In this document: positions 46,705-55,345 of the stretch, piece by piece
Position numbering within the stretch: the stretch's first letter is position 1
Layout: the number at the start of each line of letters is the position of its first letter
From: Phycisphaerales bacterium
GTDB taxonomy: Bacteria; Planctomycetota; Phycisphaerae; Phycisphaerales; UBA1924
Length of the DNA stretch: 56,573 nucleotides
Assembly (NCBI GenBank): GCA_020853815.1
Contig: JADYYE010000094.1
Location: forward strand, 1-56,573
Reading direction: 5' to 3'
The notes under the pieces: generated by a model
What the model was told of the DNA's origin: nothing
The model's database searches: none
What the model saw: the letters and a program-made list of their open reading frames with translations, nothing else
Program-made: the position numbers and the translations under genes

Positions 46705-47940
46705 ATGTACAAGGCTCGAATTCTGTGCTCGATCGTCGCAATCCTGTCGCTCTCGGGCGTTGGCAGCGCCCAGGCTCAGAGCCGGAGAGACGCCGGCGGA
46801 ACCCCGTTGCGAAGGGGGATGGTGGAACGGAACCCCGATTCGCTGCCGCTGCCGGGCACGAGCGGCGCGTACCGGTCCCGGCTCTTGCCCGGGTCCAAGG
46901 CACCCGCGTTGCCGGCGTTGACCGCAATCCGCGGCGGTGAGATCAAGGAGTGGCCGCCGGGCGTGGTGACGGTGGTCGAGTTCTGGGCGTCGTGGTGCCC
47001 GAACTGCCGCGAACGTGCATTCCGGGTCGGCGAGGTCGAGCGCAGGCACCCCGGAAAGGTGCGAGAGATCGTGATCGTCACGCCCGATCACTTTGGAAGC
47101 AGCGAGGAAGGCGCCCGGAGTTTGGCCGGGCTCGCATCGGGTGAAGATTCGCTCGGCGCGATCGGGTGGGACGCCCTGGGAAGCTCGCGTGCGGGGTGGC
47201 TGACGCCGGCAAGACTGACGTGGGTGCCGAGCGCGTTCGTGGTCGATGCCGAAGGCGTGATCTCGTGGATCGGGCACGCGGACGACGCGAGCGAGGCTGT
47301 CTCGGGCTTGCTGTCCGGCGAGTGGGTCATCGAGGACGCCCTACGCGAATATGTGCAGAGATTCCGCGACGGCGAGTGGCGCGACGAGGCCAGCCAGCGC
47401 TACAGCCGAGCGATGCGCGCGGGGACGTGGGAGGACATGCTCCAGGCGCTGGACGATCTGGATTTGTACGACCCGGGCGTCGCGGGCGGGACCGCCGCCG
47501 AGTCCGTCCGTTGGATGATCGGGAACGCTCGATCCCGTGCGCTGCGCCTGGCGCTCGTCATCGAAAAGGCCGTGTGGGATCAGGACGCTCGCCTGTTGAA
47601 CGACACCGCGTGGTATCTGCTGAACGCAACCGATCCGACGGATGACGAGGTCGCCGCGGCGCGCCGGATGGCGGAGCGGGCCAGCGAGCGGAGCGGGCGT
47701 GAGGACGGCCTGGTCGAAGACACCCTGGCGCTCTCGCTCTACCTCTCCGGCGAGCGGGAGCTTGCGATCAAGACCCAAGAACGCGCGATCCGTCTGATCG
47801 AGCTCGGACCGGCGGACAGCCCGGGCGCGATGACGGAGTTGCGGGAGCGCCTCCGAATGTACAACGAGAGCGAGCCGATCACGACGCGCCAACGCAAGCG
47901 AGCTCGCGATGTCGTCGGTTCGGGTCAGCCATCGAGATAG
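46705..47940 (+). CDS. Secreted TlpA-type thioredoxin with C-terminal TPR-like domain (paralogue 2)
   Basis: A 411-residue paralogue of the preceding gene. After a signal peptide (ILCSIVAILSLSGVGSAQA) and an extra 35-residue linker, VVEFWASWCPNCRERAF keeps both Cys (98 and 101) but with Pro-Asn between them. WVPSAFVVDAEGVISWIGHA holds the cis-Pro strand with Ser before Ala. The C-terminal half repeats the family signature NDTAWYLLNATDP, ERASERSG, VEDTLALSLYLSGERELAIKTQERA. The ATG at 46705 is preferred because the signal peptide begins there; a TTG at 46660 is upstream. Ribosome-site evidence is weak for both. The partner proteins it may reduce are unknown. Confidence 0.82.
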   Translation: MYKARILCSIVAILSLSGVGSAQAQSRRDAGGTPLRRGMVERNPDSLPLPGTSGAYRSRLLPGSKAPALPALTAIRGGEIKEWPPGVVTVVEFWASWCPNCRERAFRVGEVERRHPGKVREIVIVTPDHFGSSEEGARSLAGLASGEDSLGAIGWDALGSSRAGWLTPARLTWVPSAFVVDAEGVISWIGHADDASEAVSGLLSGEWVIEDALREYVQRFRDGEWRDEASQRYSRAMRAGTWEDMLQALDDLDLYDPGVAGGTAAESVRWMIGNARSRALRLALVIEKAVWDQDARLLNDTAWYLLNATDPTDDEVAAARRMAERASERSGREDGLVEDTLALSLYLSGERELAIKTQERAIRLIELGPADSPGAMTELRERLRMYNESEPITTRQRKRARDVVGSGQPSR

Positions 47941-47995
47941 GGGTTCGACACGCTCGGACCTGCACGCGGAGGGGCTCTGGCGGAGAGTCGCCGGA

Positions 47996-48637
47996 TCAGG
48001 GCGCGCCGATCGGGGGCAAACTCTCGGCGGCCCGATCAATCAGTTCACAAACCCGCGCCTGCCGGAACCCCTCGTCGGTCATGATCGACACCGGCGCCGG
48101 ACGCTCAACGATCTCGCGCCGAGCCACGCGATCGCCCAAGCGCGCGGGGGTTTCCGCCGGCGAAGCAGCAGACTCGGCAGCGCTCGGAACAGCACGCACC
48201 GACCGGTCAACATACGTCGGGCCGCGCCGGATCGCGGGAGGCGGCGAAGAGAAGAGGTCGTCGGGCAGGCCGCCGATGTAAAAGATGGTGCCGGCGGGGA
48301 TCTCGGGGATCACGCCGTCCCGCGTGGGGGTGTACTGCGAACGTGGAAACACCGCCGTGATCGCGCCCGACGAGCGCGCGTAGCGTTGATTGAGCATCGA
48401 TCGCCCCGGTTCCACGACGCGAAAAACGCGATCGAAGCCCAGGGGCAGACGCAGGTCGAGCGGCTGGACGTTGGCGGGCGCCGCCAGAGGATTGGCGTCG
48501 ACCGTTCCTTGCGGCACGGGCTCGAGTGGCGGCTCAACGCGGAGCGCTGGAGAAAGCCCCAACCCGCCCAGGGCCGCCACGATTGTCACGACGCCCGCGA
48601 CCGGTCCGCGAATTGTCGCTCGATTGCGTCGGTTCAT
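47996..48637 (-). CDS. Secreted hypothetical protein downstream of the TonB-like gene
   Basis: A 213-residue protein with a signal or anchor (IRGPVAGVVTIVAALGGLGLSPAL) and no recognised domain. The middle contains FDRVFRVVEPGRSMLNQRYARSSGAITAVFPRSQYTP and IPAGTIFYIGGLPDDL, which look like beta structure, and the end is Ala/Glu-rich. Its ATG overlaps the stop of the TonB-like gene (ATGA), so the two are made together and may act in the same envelope process. The stop lies 56 bases from the convergent paralogue-2 gene. Confidence 0.65.
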   Translation of the reverse strand: MNRRNRATIRGPVAGVVTIVAALGGLGLSPALRVEPPLEPVPQGTVDANPLAAPANVQPLDLRLPLGFDRVFRVVEPGRSMLNQRYARSSGAITAVFPRSQYTPTRDGVIPEIPAGTIFYIGGLPDDLFSSPPPAIRRGPTYVDRSVRAVPSAAESAASPAETPARLGDRVARREIVERPAPVSIMTDEGFRQARVCELIDRAAESLPPIGAP

Positions 48638-50007
48638 GGGCCCGTCCTCAGCGTGATGCGAAACGTAACGGTGATCACGGCGTCCGGGTCGTTCTCCGGG
48701 AGTTCGCGCAAGCGTTCGCCCTCCGCTTTCCAGCGATAGATCGCGTCGAGAAGCGGGCCGTCGACGTCCGGCCAGCCCGTGTCGTATCGATCGACGAAAT
48801 TGGCATCGACCACTTTTCCGGCGCGATTGAAGCGAACACGCACGACCGGGTTCTTGGGGAGGGCGACCAGTCGCGTGGTCGTGCTCCACTCCGGGCGAAC
48901 CGTCTTGATCTTGAGCCCCTTGGTCGCGGCCGGACCACCGTTGGGATCGACGTTGATCGCGCTGCGCACCGCGGCTGCGTCGGACTCGCGATCGGAGACC
49001 TCGCCGGCCCGCCGCGCCGGGCGGGGCTTGCTCGCCTGGCGAGCCGGGATCGGCGATGACGCCTGAGCCGCCGCACGCTCCGCGAACTCCCGCTCGACCC
49101 TTTCACGCTCGGCGTGTTCACGCTCCGCCAAGTCCCGCTCCGCAGGCGCGGGCGGACCCACCAGGTCCGCGGGATTCGCGGGCAACTCATTGGCGTCCGG
49201 TTCCGGTTGAAGGTCCATCGGGACGTCGGGCGCGGCCTGAGGCTTGGCGTCGGGCCGGGCCTCCGGCGACTGCTCGTCATTCGTTTCAGGGGTAGGCGCG
49301 GGAACAGAGAGTTCCGGGTTCGGGTTCTCGGCAGCTTTCTGCTCCGGCGCGGGCACAGGGAGCAGTCGTTCACCCGGCTCGGGCTGGTCCGCTTTTCGAT
49401 CGACGGTCGGAGGCGCAGGTTTTGCCGACTCCGCCGGACTAAGCGACGCCGTCGTGGTCGCGCCCGGAACCGTCTCGGGCGGCAGGATTAGCTCGATGGG
49501 CTCCTTGGCGTCGTCGGGCGTTGGGGGGGCCGCATTCGGCTCAGGCTGGGCCTCTGTCTTGGCCGTCTCGGTCGATGAAGGAACGGGCGGGGTCTGGTCT
49601 GGAGTCTGATCCGTCGGCTGAGCCTGTGACGTGGGCGGACTTGGCAGCTGCTCTTCGACGGCCGGGCTTGGCGCACTCGGCGCTTCCAGGGTCATCTGGG
49701 CCTGATCGCGGCTCGATGCGGGCCCGGAATGGGGCGTTGGATCCTTGAACCCGAGCCAGGTGTCGCCCTGGGCCTGGCCGTCGTCGATGCCGAGTTTGAG
49801 TGGTTCGGGCAGCGGCGGCTCATCTTGGGCACGAGGCTGAGGAGTGGGCGCTGGGAGGATCGGGATGAGCAACGGCGTATCGGCCGGTATTCTTGCGGGT
49901 GAGGGCGACAGCCAGCGATCGCCGTACCGGAGCAACGTGGCGGCGAACCCGGCGTGGAGCGCCAAGCTCACAACGACACCGATGGACGTTGAACTCCGGG
50001 TGGCCAT
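48634..50007 (-). CDS. TonB-like energy-transducer protein
   Basis: A 457-residue protein with the TonB plan: one N-terminal membrane helix (SIGVVVSLALHAGFAATLL), where the Ser-x-x-x-His face (S and H17 region) resembles TonB's contact with ExbB/ExbD. A very long Pro/Glu/Ala-rich spacer (about residues 40-350) and a C-terminal domain follow, with NPVVRVRFNRAGKVVDANFVDR and a closing beta strand VITVTFRITLRTG. TonB passes inner-membrane proton energy to outer-membrane receptors. No ExbB, ExbD or receptor is in the window. The helix-rich ERVEREFAERAAAQ part before the C-terminal domain is unusual. It is divergent from the gene at 50074. Confidence 0.78.
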   Translation of the reverse strand: MATRSSTSIGVVVSLALHAGFAATLLRYGDRWLSPSPARIPADTPLLIPILPAPTPQPRAQDEPPLPEPLKLGIDDGQAQGDTWLGFKDPTPHSGPASSRDQAQMTLEAPSAPSPAVEEQLPSPPTSQAQPTDQTPDQTPPVPSSTETAKTEAQPEPNAAPPTPDDAKEPIELILPPETVPGATTTASLSPAESAKPAPPTVDRKADQPEPGERLLPVPAPEQKAAENPNPELSVPAPTPETNDEQSPEARPDAKPQAAPDVPMDLQPEPDANELPANPADLVGPPAPAERDLAEREHAERERVEREFAERAAAQASSPIPARQASKPRPARRAGEVSDRESDAAAVRSAINVDPNGGPAATKGLKIKTVRPEWSTTTRLVALPKNPVVRVRFNRAGKVVDANFVDRYDTGWPDVDGPLLDAIYRWKAEGERLRELPENDPDAVITVTFRITLRTGP

Positions 50008-50073
50008 GATTCAGTGGCGACGATTCCGCGGGCGTGCGTCCCGCCGTAGAAGTTTAGCGCCCAAGGAGCCTTG

Positions 50074-51219
50074 ATGCACCGGCACACCGGAACACGTTGG
50101 GCGACCCTTCTGGCAATGCTTGCCGGCTCGGCGGCGTGGGCGCCTCAGGCCGTCGGGCAGCCCGAACGCGAAGCCCAGGCCACGCCGGAGCCGACGCTGC
50201 GCCCCGGCGATTCCGCGCCGCCCTTGGGGTTGGAAAAGTGGCTGGCGGGCGACAAAGAAGACCCGCTGCCGAAGGGGCGGGTCGGGATCGTGGTCTTCGT
50301 CGCGTCGTGGTCTGAGGCCAGTGAGCGAGCGATGGATTGGCTTGCTGGGCGATCGCGCGAATATGCCAAGGACGATATCGGCGTGGTGGCCGTGTTCGGT
50401 CAGGACGCGGGCGACGCGGGCTTCCATGGCAAGCCTGAAACCGAGCTGACCGCGCGTGCGTTTATCGAACGCCACGCGATCGGAAAGCTCCGTTGCGCCT
50501 TCGACGAGCGCTGGCGATCGCGTTCGGCGTGGCTGGCGGCGGCGGGCGCCAAGACGCTACCGACGGCGTTCATCGTCGATGGCCAGGGAAAAGTCGCGTG
50601 GATCGGCAACCCGCTCTGGCCGCCCGGGGAGATGGAGGACGCGCTTCGGCAGGTCAAGGCGGGATCGTTCGGGGCGGTGGAGCGGCGCGAGCTGACCAGG
50701 AAATGGGAAGAAGTGCTCCGCGAGCTGCGCGGCTTGGACGCCACGCTCACATCGGCGCGAAACACCGGGCGGCACGACATCGCGATCTCGACGCTCGAGC
50801 GGCTGGAGTCGATCGATCGGCTCTCGCGCGGGTTCTACATGATGGCGAGGTTTGAGATCGTGTTTCTCGAAAAGCTTGACAGCCAGGCCGCCTTCAAGAT
50901 TGCGAGGGGCGCGCTGGAGACCGACGCGGACAGCGCCCAATTGCTCAACGATCTTTCGTGGACGATCCTGACGGGAGAGGGCGCGCGATCGCGCGATCTG
51001 CCCCTGGCGCAGAAGCTGGCCGAGCGTGCGGTGGACGTTTCCGAGGGCAGGAACCCCCACTATCTGGACACGCTGGCGCGGGCTCATGCGGACCAGGGCC
51101 GACTGGACGAAGCGATCAAGCAGCAGAAGAGGGCGGTGGACCGGGCGGGCGACGCCTCGGAGCGAGAAGAGATGCTGGCGACGTTGCAGGAATACATGCG
51201 GAAGCGGGAGGGGCGCTAG
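50074..51219 (+). CDS. Thioredoxin-fold protein without redox cysteines, C-terminal TPR-like domain (paralogue 3)
   Basis: A 381-residue paralogue of the genes at 45520 and 46705. Signal peptide (LLAMLAGSAAWA), thioredoxin fold and C-terminal domain (LLNDLSWTILTGEGA, ERAVDVSEGRNPHYLDTLARAHADQGRLDEAIKQQKRA) are all present. The active-site segment is VVFVASWSEASERAMDW. The two Cys positions are Ser80 and Ser83, so it cannot do dithiol chemistry. TLPTAFIVDGQGKVAWIGNP still holds the cis-Pro. A binding or chaperone-like role is likely. The ATG at 50074 has AAGGAG upstream. Its TAG overlaps the stop of the convergent glycosyltransferase gene. Confidence 0.82.
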   Translation: MHRHTGTRWATLLAMLAGSAAWAPQAVGQPEREAQATPEPTLRPGDSAPPLGLEKWLAGDKEDPLPKGRVGIVVFVASWSEASERAMDWLAGRSREYAKDDIGVVAVFGQDAGDAGFHGKPETELTARAFIERHAIGKLRCAFDERWRSRSAWLAAAGAKTLPTAFIVDGQGKVAWIGNPLWPPGEMEDALRQVKAGSFGAVERRELTRKWEEVLRELRGLDATLTSARNTGRHDIAISTLERLESIDRLSRGFYMMARFEIVFLEKLDSQAAFKIARGALETDADSAQLLNDLSWTILTGEGARSRDLPLAQKLAERAVDVSEGRNPHYLDTLARAHADQGRLDEAIKQQKRAVDRAGDASEREEMLATLQEYMRKREGR

Positions 51220-52448
51220 CGGCGTTCCCGCTTGTATTCACGCCCGCCCCAGATGATGGGCTTGTCTTCGTCGAGATCGCGTGCGGCCTCGATCAGAATC
51301 CCGCCGACCATCCACGAGCCGATCGGGTAGCCCGGAAGAGTCCAAAGCGGGGCGTGCCCGAGGCGGTAGATGAGCGCGGCGGCGAGGGTGTAGGCCGCGA
51401 GGGCGGTGATTCCGAGCGCCAGCCCATGCGCTTGCCGCGCGGCCCATTCCTCGGGCCACATGAGCGCGGCGATGATCGTGAACACCAGCGAACACAACGG
51501 GAGCAGCGTGGAGATCGCGCGGCAACGCCACCCCCACTGGCGAAGCCGCTCGGGACGCCGGTTCGCGGATTCGGTGTAGATGCGCTTCCACCCGCGCCGG
51601 AACGCGGGATAGGCGGGGTACATCGAGCAATGCAGGACCGTGTCAGCAAGAAACACGCCCGCGGGAACATCGTGCCCGGCGGCGAGGCGAGCAATGGCCA
51701 GGTCTTCGAGCAGCTCGTCGTGGACGGCGTGGTGCCCGCCGATCTTCTCGTAGGCCGCCCGGCGCATCATGATGAACTGGCCGTTGGCGAAAGGGCGTCG
51801 CCCGGTCGCCTTGGCGGCGCGCGTGAGCGGGAATTGCTTCATGAGCTCCACGCCTGCGGCGGGCTGGAGCAGTTTCTCGAACCAATGCCCGAACGTCAGG
51901 GTGCTCACAAGGCTGAGCAGGTCGAGCTTGCGGTGGTTCATGAGGCGGAGCGTCGTCCCCACGCAATCGGGCGCAAACGTGGTATCGGCGTCGGCGAAGA
52001 TCAGCACGTCGGCACGCCTGGCGTGCTCGATCCTCGTTACGGCGCTGTGGATCGCGTTGACTTTTCCCGCCCAATCGTCGGGGCACGACGCAATGTCCAC
52101 GATCGTGAATCGAGGGTCGTCCCTGATGAGGGCGCGGGCCTTGGCGGCGGTGTCGTCCGTGCAGCGGTCGAGCGCCAGCACGAAATGGACCGACGGATGA
52201 TCCTGCGCGAGCAGCGAAGCGACCAATTTCTCGATCACCAGGGATTCGTTGTGGGCCGGGATGACCACACAGACGGATTCGTCCGCGGGCACGCGGGGGC
52301 GCAGCGCCCGCGCCGCCCGAGCAGTCGGCACCGAGAGCATGGTGCGTGCGATGCGAAAGATCGCGACGAGCCAGAAGGTGAGCGAGGCCGCGGAAAAGCC
52401 GGCCAGGAACATGATGGAGATGTGCCAGAGATGGATCATTCGTCGCAT
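51216..52448 (-). CDS. Membrane-bound family-2 glycosyltransferase
   Basis: About 410 residues: an N-terminal membrane helix (HISIMFLAGFSAASLTFWLV), a GT2 domain and three or four C-terminal helices (LLPLCSLVFTIIAALMW, GLALGITALAAYTLAAALIY). The GT-A fold shows CVVIPAHNESLVIEKLVASL, ALDRCTDDT, the metal-binding FADADTTF, and the ELLEDLAIARLAAGHDV acidic site, with RRGWKRIY near the acceptor side. It would transfer a sugar from a nucleotide donor to a lipid or polymer at the membrane. Resembling families include HpnB/CrtQ-type transferases, but the substrate is not assignable. The first ATG (52448) of two was used. Terminal codons overlap the convergent gene at 50074. Confidence 0.85.
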   Translation of the reverse strand: MRRMIHLWHISIMFLAGFSAASLTFWLVAIFRIARTMLSVPTARAARALRPRVPADESVCVVIPAHNESLVIEKLVASLLAQDHPSVHFVLALDRCTDDTAAKARALIRDDPRFTIVDIASCPDDWAGKVNAIHSAVTRIEHARRADVLIFADADTTFAPDCVGTTLRLMNHRKLDLLSLVSTLTFGHWFEKLLQPAAGVELMKQFPLTRAAKATGRRPFANGQFIMMRRAAYEKIGGHHAVHDELLEDLAIARLAAGHDVPAGVFLADTVLHCSMYPAYPAFRRGWKRIYTESANRRPERLRQWGWRCRAISTLLPLCSLVFTIIAALMWPEEWAARQAHGLALGITALAAYTLAAALIYRLGHAPLWTLPGYPIGSWMVGGILIEAARDLDEDKPIIWGGREYKRERR

Positions 52449-52536
52449 GACTCGATCGAGCGGGCACCGACGATAGGCCGGTGGTGGATGGATCGTTCGC
52501 CTCCTGCGCCCAAGCACGCAAGGCGACGCGGGCGGA

Positions 52537-52542
52537 TAGACT
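52537..52542 (+). promoter_or_regulatory. -10-like TAGACT before nnrE
   Basis: TAGACT ends six bases before the ATG at 52549, without a Shine-Dalgarno sequence between. It would start the nnrE transcript exactly at or next to its start codon. Confidence 0.5.
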
Positions 52543-52548
52543 CGCGGC

Positions 52549-53394
52549 ATGAGCGGAAACCGGCGTGGACATCGAGACGGACCGCGCGAGCCCGGTCGTG
52601 AGACCGGCCGTGATCCCGGGCGCGGACCGGGGTCCGGCCCGGAGCCCGGGGTCGTGTACCTCGTCACCCGCGAGGCCTGCCGATCGATCGATCGCCTGGC
52701 GGTCAGCGAGTTTGGGATGGCGTCGATCGTGCTGATGGAGAACGCGGCGCGGCACGCGGCGGACATCGCGCTGGAGATGGTGGAGCACATCGACCATCCG
52801 CGCGTCGTCATCGTCTGCGGCCCGGGCAACAACGGCGGGGATGGGCTGGCGATGGCCAGGCACCTGTCCAACGCCCGCTGCGAGATTCTGTGCGTCCTCA
52901 CTCACTCCGCGGGCGAGTTCCGGGGAGATGCCGCGGCGCAGCTCGACATCGTGCGTCGCATGAAGATCGAATGCACCACCGACCTGTCGCCGATCGTCGG
53001 GCGGGGCGCGGACCTCGTGATCGACGCGGTGCTTGGCACCGGGCTTGATCGCCAGATCGGCGGCGCCGCCCTGGCCGCGGCAACCGAGATCAATCGGGCG
53101 CGGGAACGCGGCTCGCGCGTGCTCGCGGTCGACGTCCCGACGGGCCTGGACTGCGATCGGGGCGTCGCGCTGGGCGCGGCGGTGCGCGCCCACGTCACGG
53201 TTTCGTTCGTGGGGATCAAGGCGGGATTCGCCGAGCTCTCGGCCCAGGAATTCGTCGGAGACGTGGTCGTCGCGGATATCGGGGCGCCGCGGGAGCTCGT
53301 CGAGCGATTCGGCACGCCCATCACCCGCCCGACGGGGAACGACGCGGACACCCATCGCCCCGCCCGTCCCGCCAGGCGACGCGGACGGGCGTGA
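52549..53394 (+). CDS. nnrE: NAD(P)H-hydrate epimerase
   Basis: A 281-residue protein of the YjeF N-terminal/AIBP type. After a low-complexity 35-residue start (repeated Gly-Arg-Pro), it has SIDRLAVSEFGMASIVLMENAAR, VIVCGPGNNGGDGLAMARHL and VIDAVLGTGL, and ends AVDVPTGLDCDRG with the catalytic Asp. It epimerises R-NADHX to the S form for the hydrate dehydratase, a cytoplasmic repair step. The dehydratase domain often fused to it is absent here and not adjacent. The ATG is fixed by the TAGACT hexamer. A start at a later codon, without the Gly/Arg/Pro stretch, cannot be excluded. Confidence 0.9.
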   Translation: MSGNRRGHRDGPREPGRETGRDPGRGPGSGPEPGVVYLVTREACRSIDRLAVSEFGMASIVLMENAARHAADIALEMVEHIDHPRVVIVCGPGNNGGDGLAMARHLSNARCEILCVLTHSAGEFRGDAAAQLDIVRRMKIECTTDLSPIVGRGADLVIDAVLGTGLDRQIGGAALAAATEINRARERGSRVLAVDVPTGLDCDRGVALGAAVRAHVTVSFVGIKAGFAELSAQEFVGDVVVADIGAPRELVERFGTPITRPTGNDADTHRPARPARRRGRA

Positions 53395-53523
53395 GCATCG
53401 GGAGCGATTTCGCCCATCGGGCCCGGCGCGACACGCGCGCGTTTGACCCGAGCGTTCGGCCCGCTCACGATCAGCCGGGGCGGGAGGTCGGATCGCCGCC
53501 GCCCGTCTCACAGGAGCCCCGCG

Positions 53524-54003
53524 ATGCCCGTCCGGATGGAGCTTTCCAGAATCCTGATCCGCGAGCTCAATGACTATCAGATCATCGAGCTGCGCGAGAT
53601 GGCGGAAGACACCGACGCCCCGGGCGCGGTGGGCGGCCCGGTCGAGTATGTCCCCGAGAGCGAGGCGGAGGAATCCGGCGCCCGCTCATTCCCCATCGTG
53701 ATCGGGCTGCCCGAGGCCCAGGCGATCGAACGGAGGCTCAAGGGAATCCCGATCAAGCGGCCGCAGACGCACGACCTCCTGGCCAACGTCATCACGGCGC
53801 TCGGAGGCGAACTGGCGTCGATCACGATCACCGATCTTTCCGACCAGACGTTCTTTGCAACGCTCGATGTTCGAGTGAAGGGCGGAGAGATGATCCACAT
53901 CGACGCGCGCCCGAGTGACGCGATCGCGCTGGGCGTGGCGGGCGACGTGCCGATCTACGTCGAAGAGCATGTGCTCGATGCCGCGCTCAAAGACCTGGAG
54001 TGA
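53524..54003 (+). CDS. Bifunctional nuclease-type (DUF151) protein
   Basis: A 159-residue protein with the BFN domain: VRMELSRILIRELNDYQIIELRE, FPIVIGLPEAQAIERRLKG, THDLLANVITALGGELASITITDL, and FFATLDVRVKGGEMIHIDARPSDAIALGV. Members show RNase and DNase activity in some organisms and may act in stress responses; the physiological role is unclear. The ATG at 53524 has AGGAG about seven bases upstream. It lies 129 bases after nnrE and 10 bases before truD, so the three or four genes may form one unit. Confidence 0.9.
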   Translation: MPVRMELSRILIRELNDYQIIELREMAEDTDAPGAVGGPVEYVPESEAEESGARSFPIVIGLPEAQAIERRLKGIPIKRPQTHDLLANVITALGGELASITITDLSDQTFFATLDVRVKGGEMIHIDARPSDAIALGVAGDVPIYVEEHVLDAALKDLE

Positions 54004-54013
54004 TCCGGCGACC

Positions 54014-55345
54014 ATGACCTCCCCGGGTGAGCCAACACCACCATCCCCGACCGACGCGGCGACGCACGTCTCGCCGCGCCGGTATCTCACGGGCGACATC
54101 CCGGGCATCGGGGGCGAGATCCGCCGGCGCCCGGAGGACTTTCTCGTCGAGGAGATTCCGCTCTATGACCCGTGCGGCGAAGGCGAGCACATCTATATGC
54201 TCGTCGAGAAACGCGAGATGTCGACGCTCCAACTCGTGCAGATCGTGGCCGCTCACTTCGGTGTGCGTCGGGACGCCGTGGGTTATGCGGGCCTGAAGGA
54301 CAAACACGCCATCACGCGCCAGGTGATCTCGGTTCATGTTCCCGGCAAGAAGCCCGAGGACTTTCCGTCGTTCACGCACCCGAAGCTCGGCGTCGTCTGG
54401 ACCGATCTGCACGCCAACAAGCTCCGGCGCGGGCATCTGCGCGGCAACCGATTCTCCATCCGCGTGCGCGGCGTACCGGCGACCGCGGCGCTCCCCGCCG
54501 ACCGCGTGCTGCGATCGCTGCAAGCGCACGGCGTGCCCAACCGCCTCGGCGAGCAGCGCTTCGGGCACTACCAGAACAACCATCTCATCGGGCGCGCGAT
54601 CATCCTGGGCGATTGGCGCGGCGCAGTCGATGAACTGCTCGGGCCCAAACCCGGTGTCCAGGATTCATCGAACGCGGCCCGAGCGGCGTACGCGCTCGGC
54701 CACTTCGAGGAAGCCCTGCGGCTCACCGCACCCTCGAATCGGGCGGAAGCCGCGGCGCTCTCGCACCTCGCCGCCGGACGCTCGCCCGAGCAGGCGATGC
54801 GAGCGATCGATCGGGCGGCCGTCGAGTTCTATCTCAACGGGTTTCAGTCCGCGGTCTTCAATGCCCTGCTCGACGAACGCCTGGAACGCGGCGAATTGGC
54901 GACGCTGTCTCCCGGTGATATCGCGTTCAAGCACGACAACCACGCGATGTTCGCGGTGGACGAGCCCACCGCGCTGGCGGCGGACACGACCGAGCGCCTT
55001 CGCTCGCTTTCGATCAGCCCCACCGGGCCCTTGTGGGGCCCGGCGATGATGCGCGCCTCGGGGCGCGTCGATGAGGCCGAGATCGCGGCGCTGACGCGCG
55101 CGGGCGTCACGATCGAGCAGCTGCAATCAAGCCCCGCGGCGCAGCGCGGCCTCGTCGAAGGAGCTCGCCGTGCGTTCCGTGTGCCCGTGATCGACCCCGA
55201 GGTGGAGGGCGGCGTGGACGAGCACGGGTCGTACGTGCGCTGCGCGTTCGAGCTGCCGCGCGGCGCGTTCGCGACGGTCGTCCTGCGAGAGATCATGAAG
55301 CCGCGAGGCGATGAGCTGGCCCGCGAGATCGAGGGAGCGGACTGA
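54014..55345 (+). CDS. truD: tRNA pseudouridine(13) synthase TruD
   Basis: A 443-residue TruD. GEIRRRPEDFLVEEIPLYDP starts the domain and GYAGLKDKHAITRQ holds catalytic Asp96. PNRLGEQRFGHYQNNHLIGRAII and VEFYLNGFQSAVFNALL follow. The inserted TRUD domain lies in the middle. RGAFATVVLREIMKP closes the protein. TruD converts uridine 13 of several tRNAs to pseudouridine. The gene is about 90 residues longer than E. coli TruD, mainly through the C-terminal part around residues 260-420 (GRVDEAEIAALTRAGVTIEQLQ and similar). The ATG at 54014 has CCGGCG upstream with no good ribosome site; it is 10 bases after the nuclease gene. Its stop overlaps the next ATG. Confidence 0.93.
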   Translation: MTSPGEPTPPSPTDAATHVSPRRYLTGDIPGIGGEIRRRPEDFLVEEIPLYDPCGEGEHIYMLVEKREMSTLQLVQIVAAHFGVRRDAVGYAGLKDKHAITRQVISVHVPGKKPEDFPSFTHPKLGVVWTDLHANKLRRGHLRGNRFSIRVRGVPATAALPADRVLRSLQAHGVPNRLGEQRFGHYQNNHLIGRAIILGDWRGAVDELLGPKPGVQDSSNAARAAYALGHFEEALRLTAPSNRAEAAALSHLAAGRSPEQAMRAIDRAAVEFYLNGFQSAVFNALLDERLERGELATLSPGDIAFKHDNHAMFAVDEPTALAADTTERLRSLSISPTGPLWGPAMMRASGRVDEAEIAALTRAGVTIEQLQSSPAAQRGLVEGARRAFRVPVIDPEVEGGVDEHGSYVRCAFELPRGAFATVVLREIMKPRGDELAREIEGAD

